NCBI GenBank assembly: GCA_905211615.1
Contig: CAJMBB010000064.1
Location: 1 to 10,935 of the forward strand
Source of the DNA: an uncultured Collinsella sp.
GTDB lineage: Bacteria > Actinomycetota > Coriobacteriia > Coriobacteriales > Coriobacteriaceae
Direction: 5' to 3'
Length of the DNA stretch: 10,935 nucleotides
A program made the position numbers and the translations under genes. Position 1 is the stretch's first letter. Every line of letters starts with the position of its first letter. Under the pieces are notes generated by a model. The model worked only from the letters and a program-made list of their open reading frames with translations, did no database searches and was not told the DNA's origin. Positions 5,199-10,935 of the stretch are shown in pieces.

Positions 5199-6455
5199 TT
5201 ACATCCCTGTCAACAACACGACATCGAGAATCGTCACGATGACGCCGATCCCTACGAGCAACGCGTTGAGCGGGCGCGAGTTGGCGTATTTGCCCATAAC
5301 GCGGGGCGAACTGGTGAGTCGTATGAGCACAAAGACCGTAATCGGCAACTGAAGCGACAACAGCGCCTGACTCCAGATGAGACCCTCAAAAGGATTCGGG
5401 ACGATCAGGCACGCCGCCACTGCGCCGACGAAACAAACCGCCACTCCAATCGATGAGTGCCGGTCGTGGATGTCGTATTCCTCGTCGAACATGCCTGCGG
5501 TGATGGTGCCTGCCGCCATGCCTGCCGTCACACTACTCGAGAGGCCCGCAAACAGCAGCGCCACCGCAAAGATTGTCGAGCTTGCTGGGCCCAGAATGGG
5601 GGAGAGCGTGGCCGCTGCGACGGCGAGGTCGTCTACGACCATGCCGTGCGCAAAGAAGGTCGTTGCGGCCAGGACGACCATGGCCGAGTTGATTGCCCAG
5701 CCCACGCCCATCGAAAAGAACGTGTCGAAGAGCTCGTAGCGCAGACGTTCTTCGATAACTTGCTCGCCTTGGCCTTCGAAGTGCATGGATTGGATGACCT
5801 CGGAGTGTAGAAAGAGGTTATGGGGCATAACGACCGCACCCAGGACACTAACGATAATCGCGGCCGAGCCAGTGGGCATACTGGGCGTGATCCAGCTTAT
5901 GGCGGCTTGCGGCCAGTCGACCTTGACCAGCGCGAGCTCGGCCAAAAACGAGAGTCCTACCACGCCTACGAAGGCGATAATCCAGCGCTCGGCACGCTTG
6001 TAGGAGCTCGTCATGAGCATCGCCATCGATACTGCTGCCACGATGGCGCAGCCGGCACGCACGGGCAGTCCAAAGAGCATCTGGAGCGCAATCGCGCCGC
6101 CCAGGATCTCGGCCATGGCGGTGGCGATGGTCGCGAGGTAGGCACTGGCGAGCACCGTGCGCCCAACGAAGCGGGGGAGAAAGCGGGTCGTGGCCTCGGC
6201 AAGGCAGGCGCCCGTGGCGATGCCCAAGTGCGCCGCGTTGTGCTGCAGCACGATGAGCATGATCGTGGACAGCGTGACGATCCACAGCAGCGCGTAGCCA
6301 AACTGCGAGCCGGCGGCCATGTTGGAGGCCCAGTTGCCCGGATCGATAAAGCCGACGGTCACGAGAAGCCCGGGGCCGATATGCCGTGCAATGTCTAGGC
6401 CTCCGTGACCGCCGGTGCGGTGCGAGCCAAAGTGTTGTTTGAGATGGTTGAGCAT
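5199..6455 (-). CDS. mntH: Nramp-family divalent metal ion transporter (MntH-like)
   Basis: The protein is 418 aa, a usual length for bacterial Nramp. It is an inner-membrane, proton-coupled Mn(II)/Fe(II) importer with about 11 helices. The diagnostic TM1 motif DPGN is at D38-N41 (GFIDPGNWASNMAAGSQFGY), and the TM6 motif MPHN is at M210-N213 (GAVVMPHNLFLHSEV). The TM1 Asp and Asn and the TM6 Met are metal ligands in characterised Nramp proteins, and their presence argues against the Nramp-related Mg transporters that lack the TM6 methionine. ATG 6455 has AGGAAC about 6 nt upstream. The gene follows gpmA on the same strand after a 75-nt gap that holds a GC-rich hairpin, so it may be cotranscribed. 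No T-tract terminator is visible after the stop; palindromic repeat copy 2 lies there instead. No yybP-type riboswitch is seen upstream. Confidence 0.9.
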   Translation of the reverse strand: MLNHLKQHFGSHRTGGHGGLDIARHIGPGLLVTVGFIDPGNWASNMAAGSQFGYALLWIVTLSTIMLIVLQHNAAHLGIATGACLAEATTRFLPRFVGRTVLASAYLATIATAMAEILGGAIALQMLFGLPVRAGCAIVAAVSMAMLMTSSYKRAERWIIAFVGVVGLSFLAELALVKVDWPQAAISWITPSMPTGSAAIIVSVLGAVVMPHNLFLHSEVIQSMHFEGQGEQVIEERLRYELFDTFFSMGVGWAINSAMVVLAATTFFAHGMVVDDLAVAAATLSPILGPASSTIFAVALLFAGLSSSVTAGMAAGTITAGMFDEEYDIHDRHSSIGVAVCFVGAVAACLIVPNPFEGLIWSQALLSLQLPITVFVLIRLTSSPRVMGKYANSRPLNALLVGIGVIVTILDVVLLTGM

Positions 6456-6476
6456 GGCTGGTTCCTACGTTGGGGT

Positions 6477-6513
6477 GGCGTGGCGCTGCACTTGGGTTGC
6501 GCGGCGCCACGCC
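6477..6513 (-). repeat. GC-rich hairpin between gpmA and mntH
   Basis: Bases 6477-6489 pair with 6501-6513 (13 bp with one G-U) around an 11-nt loop; the outer arms are GGCGTGGCGC and GCGCCACGCC. On the minus strand no T-tract follows, so it is not a clear terminator. It may attenuate read-through or protect the gpmA 3' end. Confidence 0.6.
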
Positions 6514-6530
6514 CTGGGTTTAGGTTTGGG

Positions 6531-7304
6531 CTACTTGTGCGCCTTGCCTTGGTTGGCCACGGCGTCGATCTTGGCGGCGATGGTCGCCGGGTCGCCGATG
6601 TAGCGCTTGTCGAGGACGTTGAAATCGGCATCGAAGGTGTAGACGAGCGGCACGCCGGTGGGGATGTTGACCTTGAGGATCTCCTCGGGCGTGAGGTGCT
6701 CGAACTTCATGACGAGAGAGCGCAGGGAGTTGCCGTGTGCGGCGATGAGTACGCGCTTGCCGGCGAGCATCTGGGGGCGAATCTCGTCTTCGAAATAAGG
6801 CCAGGCACGGGCTATCGTGTCCTTGAGGCACTCGGTGTAGGGCAGCTGGTCGGGTGCGACATCACGGTATTGCTCCTGGGTGTGGGGATCGCGCGCGTCG
6901 TTCGGCTCGAGTGCCGGCGGGCAGATATCGAAGGAGCGGCGCCAGATGAGCACCTGTTCGTCGCCGTGCTCCGCCGCGGCATCGGCCTTGTTGAGACCCT
7001 GCAACGCGCCGTAGTGGCGCTCGTTGAGCTTCCAGGATTTGATGACGGGCAGCCACTCGCGATCCATTTGGCCGAGCACGATGTTGAGGGTGTGGATCGC
7101 GCGCTTGAGGCGCGAAGTGTAGCAGACGTCAAAGTCGAAACCGGCTTCTTTGAGGGCTCGACCGCCTGCGGCGGCTTCTTCGCGGCCCGTGTCGGTGAGC
7201 TCTACGTCGGTCCAGCCGGTGAACAGGTTGAGTTTGTTCCACTCCGACTCTCCGTGGCGGATAAGGACGAGTTGGATCGTCTGCCGGTCTGTCTGGTTTG
7301 CCAT
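6531..7304 (-). CDS. gpmA: 2,3-bisphosphoglycerate-dependent phosphoglycerate mutase
   Basis: The protein is 257 aa, matching the dPGM family (about 250 aa). It interconverts 3- and 2-phosphoglycerate in glycolysis and gluconeogenesis in the cytoplasm. ATG 7304 is chosen over the in-frame ATG at 7331 because AAGGAGG sits 6 nt upstream. The phosphohistidine motif LIRHGESEWN has H17. CYTSRLKRAI (61-70) carries the conserved Arg. LNERHYGALQGLNK (93-106) carries E95. AAHGNSLR has the second catalytic His, H190. The length and the RHYGALQGLNK block separate it from cofactor-independent mutases and from generic histidine phosphatases. A plausible promoter lies at 7357-7385. It is followed by mntH on the same strand, with no obvious functional link. 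Confidence 0.96.
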   Translation of the reverse strand: MANQTDRQTIQLVLIRHGESEWNKLNLFTGWTDVELTDTGREEAAAGGRALKEAGFDFDVCYTSRLKRAIHTLNIVLGQMDREWLPVIKSWKLNERHYGALQGLNKADAAAEHGDEQVLIWRRSFDICPPALEPNDARDPHTQEQYRDVAPDQLPYTECLKDTIARAWPYFEDEIRPQMLAGKRVLIAAHGNSLRSLVMKFEHLTPEEILKVNIPTGVPLVYTFDADFNVLDKRYIGDPATIAAKIDAVANQGKAHK

Positions 7305-7321
7305 AGGGGCCTCCTTAATGT

Positions 7322-7338
7322 GGCACGGCATGCGTGCC
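7322..7338 (-). repeat. Small hairpin in the gpmA 5' untranslated region
   Basis: GGCACG (7322-7327) pairs with CGTGCC (7333-7338) over a 5-nt loop, about 10 nt before the gpmA ribosome binding site. It is short and may only be a 5'-end stabiliser. Confidence 0.35.
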
Positions 7339-7356
7339 GTTTGTTTGACGCCGCAA

Positions 7357-7385
7357 AGGATACCCGTTTTAGGCTAAAAAGTTAA
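7357..7385 (-). promoter_or_regulatory. Predicted gpmA promoter
   Basis: Read on the minus strand, TTAACT (7385-7380) and TATCCT (7362-7357) are 17 nt apart, about 53 nt before the gpmA start. The surroundings (7360-7420) are AT-rich, unlike the adjoining coding DNA. Confidence 0.5.
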
Positions 7386-7439
7386 CCAAGACTAACAAAA
7401 TTGTTGTATTTGAATAGGATGGTGAAAGGGGGGTTACCG

Positions 7440-7504
7440 AAATGTCTTAATCTGTAACAAATAGGGATGGAAATTGGGTCTTCCTGTTACAGATTGAGAT
7501 GTTT
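7440..7504 (+). repeat. Palindromic repeat element, copy 3
   Basis: The 20-nt arms lie at 7440-7459 and 7485-7504. They pair fully when three G-U wobbles are allowed, and the CTGTAACA/TGTTACAG cores are again exactly 25 nt apart. The loop keeps TAG, AAA and GGGTCT at the same offsets. It lies between the divergent gpmA and gltB genes, in the same orientation as copies 1 and 2. Confidence 0.8.
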
Positions 7505-7583
7505 GAAGCGGTGAGCTTGCAGGCCGAACTTGGGGCCTATGTTGTCGCCCTTGAGGTCGGCGGTGTCCACTCGTAGGGCGTGC

Positions 7584-7615
7584 GTTACGCGATTGTTTCG
7601 AAACGGGTGGGAAAC
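7584..7615 (+). promoter_or_regulatory. Possible nitrogen-type regulator boxes upstream of gltB
   Basis: The arrangement is GTTAC, 6 nt, GTTTCGAAAC (a perfect 10-bp palindrome at 7595-7604), 6 nt, GAAAC. The half-sites resemble actinobacterial GlnR boxes (GTnAC-N6-GAAAC), but the order is not canonical. A TAGTAT -10-like hexamer lies downstream at 7637-7642 without a good -35, as expected for an activated promoter. This is inference. Confidence 0.3.
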
Positions 7616-7684
7616 ACAACAGGCCGGCGATGCTCCTAGTATGCCTATTCAACTGACTGTCTAAATATCTAGGGGAGGATCGCG

Positions 7685-10600
7685 ATGCAGGCAGATTCCG
7701 CTCAGCAGCAGGGCCTTTATCGCCCCGAATTCGACCACGATGCATGTGGCATCGGCGCGCTCGCCGATATCAACGGCGAGCGCCATCACCAGATTCTGGA
7801 CGATGCGCTGTCCATTCTGGTCAACTTGGAGCACCGCGGCGGCACGGGACTCGAGAAGAATACCGGCGACGGCGCTGGCATTCTGTTCCAGGTTCCGCAT
7901 CACTTTTTCCGTAAAGAGGCCCAAAAGTGCGGCCAGATTCTGCCGGCAGAGGGCGACTATGGCGTGGCCATGCTGTTCTTCCCACAGGACGACAAGGGCG
8001 TAGAGGATGCCCGCCGCGTGTTTGAGGAGGGCTGCGCCGAGGCCGGCGTGCCGCTGCTCTTTTGGCGCGAGGTGCCGGTCGATCCGCACGACCTGGGCGA
8101 GACAGCCCGCGCCTGCATGCCTACCATCCTGCAGGCCTTTCTGGGCCGCCCGGACGACACGCCGGCGGGCGACGCCTTCGAGCGCCGTCTGTATGTGTGC
8201 CGCCGCACCATCGAGAAGAAGGCCGACGCCGAGTTTGCCCTGCGCGATAAGATCTTCTATGTGTGCTCCATGAGCTCGCGCACTATCGTGTACAAGGGCA
8301 TGCTGGTCGCCACACAGATGCGCCGCTTCTTCATCGATCTCAACGACGCCGCCGTCAAAACGGCCGTGGCGCTCGTCCACTCGCGCTACTCCACCAACAC
8401 CACGCCATGTTGGGAGCGTGCGCACCCCAACCGCTTTATCATCCACAACGGCGAGATCAACACCCTCAAGGGCAACGTCAACTGGATTCGCGCCCGCGAG
8501 CCCAACCTGTACAGCCCCGTGCTGCAGCACGATCTTGAGCGTGTGATGCCCATCATCAACCGCGAGGGCTCCGACTCCGCGATTCTGGACAACGTGCTCG
8601 AGTTCTTGGTCATGAACGGTCGCCCGCTCACGCGTGCCGCGTCCATGCTGCTGCCCGAGCCGTGGGACCACAACGACAATCTGAGCGAGGAACGCCGCGC
8701 CTACGACGCCTACCAGTCCATGCTCATGGAGCCCTGGGACGGCCCTGCCGCCATCGCCTTTACCGACGGTCGCACGCTGGGTGCCGCCCTCGACCGTAAC
8801 GGCCTGCGTCCCGCCCGCTACTATGTGACGCGCGACGGTCGCTTTATGCTGGCAAGCGAGGTGGGCACCATCGAGGTGAGCCCCGAGAACATCCTGACGA
8901 GCGGCTGTCTGGGGCCGGGCCAGATGCTCGAGGTCGATTTTGCCCGCGGCCGCGTGATCTACAATGACGAGCTGCGCGCCCGCTATGCCAAGGAAAAGCC
9001 CTACCGCGACTGGATTGCCGAGGAGACGCTGACCGTCGACGCGCTTGATGAGCCCGTTGCGGCAACGCCCGCCGAGGACGCCGAGGTACCTGCCACCGTG
9101 CGTATGGCCAAACTCGGTTACCACTGGGATGACATTGACGAGGTCGTGCGTCCCATGGCCCAGCAGGGCAAGGCGCCGCTCGCCTCGATGGGCATCGATG
9201 CGCCGCTGGCCTGCCTGTCCAAGAAGACGCGTTCGTTCTTTGACTACTTCTATCAGTTGTTCGCTCAGGTCACAAACCCGCCCATCGACGCCCTACGCGA
9301 GCATATGGTCACCTCGACCACACTCTACCTGGGCAACCACGGCAACCTGCTCGAGGATTCCCGCACGGCCTGCCAGCTGGTGCGCTTGGAGCGCCCGTTG
9401 CTGAGCGAGGAGGAGTTCGACCGCATCTGCGCCATCGACCGCGTGGGCTTTAAGACCCGCCGGTTCCGTGCCGTGTACCGCCGCGACGCGGGTGAGGGCG
9501 CGCTGCAGGCTGCGCTCAAGCAGCTTGCCGAAGACGTCGAGGCTGCGGTTCGCGATGGCGTGAACATCGTGGTGCTGAGCGACCGTGCCGCTGCGGGCGA
9601 GGTGCCCGTGCCGTCGCTGCTCGCCGTGGGCTGCGTGCACAACCACCTGATCCGCGCCGGCGTGCGTACCTTTGCCGACATCGTGGTGGAGTGTGGCGAC
9701 GCCGTGTCTCCGCATGACTTTGCGGCGCTAGTGGGCTACTCTGCGAGCGGCATCTATCCGTACAACGCGCATGCGTGCATCCGCAATCTGGCGGCACGCG
9801 GTGACCTGGACGTGACGGCCGAGCAGGGCATCGCCAATTACAACAAGGCCGCGACGGCGGGCATCGTCTCCATCATGTCCAAGATGGGCATCTCCACGGT
9901 GCAGAGCTACCACTCCGCGCAGATCTTCGAGGCCGTTGGCTTTACGCCGGAGTTCGTCAACGCGTACTTCGCCGGCACGGTGAGCCGTGTTGGCGGTATG
10001 GGTGTCGAGGACGTCGAACGCGAGCAAAATGAGCGCTATGACGCCGCTCTCGCTATCCTTAAGAGCCCGGCTCCCGATCAGCTGCCCACGTTGGGCCTGA
10101 CCAAGTGGCGCCCGCTCGGCGGCGAGGATCACCTCATCGATCCGCAGACTGTCTGCCGTGAGGACAGCTACGACACCTTTAAGGAGTACAGCGCCCGCCT
10201 GCACCGCACCGGCCGTGCCGTGCGCCTGCGCGACCTGCTGGACTTTGATGCCAGCGGCCGCACTCCGGTGGCACTCGACGAGGTCGAGCCCGCGCTCAAC
10301 ATCGTCCGCCGCTTTAACACCGGCGCCATGTCGTACGGCTCCATCAGCAAGGAAGCACACGAGTGCATGGCCATCGCCATGAACCGCCTGCATGGCCGTT
10401 CCAACTCCGGCGAGGGCGGCGAGGATCCGCGCCGCGAGACCCCGCTGGCTAACGGTGACTCCAAGAACTCCGCGATCAAGCAGGTGGCAAGTGCGCGCTT
10501 TGGCGTGACGAGCCGCTACCTGTGCAGCGCCTTCGAGATTCAAATCAAGATGGCCCAGGGCGCCAAGCCCGGCGAGGGCGGTCACCTGCCCGGCAAGAAG

Positions 10601-10935
10601 GTCTACCCCTGGATTGCCGAGGTCCGTCAGTCCACGCCCGGCATTGGCCTGATTTCGCCTCCGCCGCACCACGACATCTACTCCATCGAGGACCTTGCAC
10701 AGCTGATTTATGACCTGAAAAACTCGAATGTGAATGCAAGAATCTCCGTTAAACTGGTATCCGAAGCAGGTGTTGGTACTGTCGCAGCAGGTGTTGCAAA
10801 AGCCGGAGCACAGGTTATCCTGATTTCCGGATATGATGGAGGAACGGGAGCAGCACCGAGAAGTTCCATCCACAATGCAGGACTTCCATGGGAGTTAGGC
10901 CTTGCCGAGACCCATCAGACGCTGATCAAAAACGG
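7685..10935 (+). CDS. gltB: Glutamate synthase large subunit, partial (runs off the window)
   Basis: ATG 7685 follows GGGGAGG (7672-7678) by 6 nt. The frame stays open for 1083 complete codons to the window end, out of the roughly 1500 expected. GltB makes two glutamates from glutamine and 2-oxoglutarate. The N-terminal class II amidotransferase has its nucleophile at C21 (DACGIG) after a 20-residue propeptide, with EHRGGTGLEKNTGDGAG at about 49-65, HSRYSTNT and HNGEINTLKGNVNW. The central domain includes FAQVTNPPIDALRE and YSASGIYPYNA. The FMN/synthase domain shows FNTGAMSYGSISKEAH, GRSNSGEGGED (904-914), GAKPGEGGHLPGKKV and ISGYDGGTGAAPRSS. The Fe-S cysteines and C-terminal domain lie outside. 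From about 10690 codon usage changes abruptly (see findings) although the protein stays in frame and conserved. gltD would be expected downstream. Confidence 0.95.
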   Translation, partial: MQADSAQQQGLYRPEFDHDACGIGALADINGERHHQILDDALSILVNLEHRGGTGLEKNTGDGAGILFQVPHHFFRKEAQKCGQILPAEGDYGVAMLFFPQDDKGVEDARRVFEEGCAEAGVPLLFWREVPVDPHDLGETARACMPTILQAFLGRPDDTPAGDAFERRLYVCRRTIEKKADAEFALRDKIFYVCSMSSRTIVYKGMLVATQMRRFFIDLNDAAVKTAVALVHSRYSTNTTPCWERAHPNRFIIHNGEINTLKGNVNWIRAREPNLYSPVLQHDLERVMPIINREGSDSAILDNVLEFLVMNGRPLTRAASMLLPEPWDHNDNLSEERRAYDAYQSMLMEPWDGPAAIAFTDGRTLGAALDRNGLRPARYYVTRDGRFMLASEVGTIEVSPENILTSGCLGPGQMLEVDFARGRVIYNDELRARYAKEKPYRDWIAEETLTVDALDEPVAATPAEDAEVPATVRMAKLGYHWDDIDEVVRPMAQQGKAPLASMGIDAPLACLSKKTRSFFDYFYQLFAQVTNPPIDALREHMVTSTTLYLGNHGNLLEDSRTACQLVRLERPLLSEEEFDRICAIDRVGFKTRRFRAVYRRDAGEGALQAALKQLAEDVEAAVRDGVNIVVLSDRAAAGEVPVPSLLAVGCVHNHLIRAGVRTFADIVVECGDAVSPHDFAALVGYSASGIYPYNAHACIRNLAARGDLDVTAEQGIANYNKAATAGIVSIMSKMGISTVQSYHSAQIFEAVGFTPEFVNAYFAGTVSRVGGMGVEDVEREQNERYDAALAILKSPAPDQLPTLGLTKWRPLGGEDHLIDPQTVCREDSYDTFKEYSARLHRTGRAVRLRDLLDFDASGRTPVALDEVEPALNIVRRFNTGAMSYGSISKEAHECMAIAMNRLHGRSNSGEGGEDPRRETPLANGDSKNSAIKQVASARFGVTSRYLCSAFEIQIKMAQGAKPGEGGHLPGKKVYPWIAEVRQSTPGIGLISPPPHHDIYSIEDLAQLIYDLKNSNVNARISVKLVSEAGVGTVAAGVAKAGAQVILISGYDGGTGAAPRSSIHNAGLPWELGLAETHQTLIKN
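10694..10935 (+). other. Segment of gltB with foreign codon usage
   Basis: In codons from 10685 on, Ala is GCA in 10 of 12, Gly is GGA in 6 and GGT in 3 of 10, Lys is AAA in 4 of 4, and Arg is AGA in 2 of 2. In the 100 codons just before (10385-10684) Gly has no GGA, Lys is always AAG, Arg is always CGN and Ala is GCA once in 8. GC falls from about 70% (10561-10620) to about 48-57% (10741-10920). The style is that of a lower-GC Firmicute. The last dozen codons are too few to say whether it reverts. The cause may be a chimeric assembly or recombination. Confidence 0.75.

Noticed and set aside
7305..7331. Upstream ATG (7331) as the gpmA start
   Set aside because: It has no ribosome binding site, and the extension would cover the AAGGAGG that serves ATG 7304.
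6405..7385. A 326-codon plus-strand open frame
   Set aside because: It lies opposite gpmA, which has both catalytic histidine motifs and a perfect ribosome binding site.
7661..9124. A 487-codon open frame on the minus strand
   Set aside because: It is antisense to gltB, whose protein motifs are unmistakable on the plus strand. Long antisense frames are expected in GC-rich coding DNA, and its translation shows no recognisable domain.
9728..10873. A 381-codon minus-strand open frame
   Set aside because: It is also antisense to conserved gltB sequence and has no domain signal.

Overview
The window is high-GC bacterial chromosome (about 60% by eye, with strong G/C preference at third codon positions). 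Closely spaced genes, good AGGAGG-type ribosome binding sites, and the combination of a MupG-family protein, a stand-alone flavin reductase next to a small rubredoxin, and dispersed hairpin repeats suggest a gut Coriobacteriia such as Collinsella. That assignment is inference; no marker gene in the window proves it. Most content is housekeeping. No defence system, prophage or insertion sequence was found.

Layout. 44-1096 (+): MupG/DUF871-family protein. 1189-1548 (+): ArsC/Spx-family thioredoxin-fold protein. 1621-2031 (-): small protein with a signature I associate with MarR-like regulators. 2032-2520: a regulatory stretch with a promoter, tRNA-Gln(CTG), tRNA-Glu(CTC) and a terminator. 2570-3947 (+): TPR protein and smpB in an overlapping pair, followed by a long imperfect hairpin and an intrinsic terminator. 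4154-4890 (+): flavin reductase and a 47-aa rubredoxin, the split equivalent of clostridial high-molecular-weight rubredoxin. 4891-5198: terminator and two copies of a palindromic repeat. 5199-7304 (-): mntH (Nramp metal transporter) downstream of gpmA (phosphoglycerate mutase). 7305-7684: gpmA promoter, a third copy of the repeat, and the gltB upstream region with GAAAC/GTTTC-type boxes. 7685-10935 (+): gltB, glutamate synthase large subunit, running off the window end.

Two observations stand out. First, three copies of a hairpin element share arms built on CTGTAACA/TGTTACAG, have exactly 25 nt between them, carry compensatory arm changes and keep a conserved loop motif. Second, gltB switches abruptly at about 10690 from GC-rich codons (GGC, GCC, AAG, CGC) to GGA/GCA/AAA/AGA codons while staying in frame and keeping conserved GltB protein sequence. 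That is either an assembly chimera with a Firmicutes gltB or a real recombination tract.

Functional links are loose. smpB serves ribosome rescue, flavin reductase plus rubredoxin suggests an electron-transfer or oxygen-stress module, mntH supplies Mn/Fe, gpmA is glycolytic, and gltB assimilates nitrogen.
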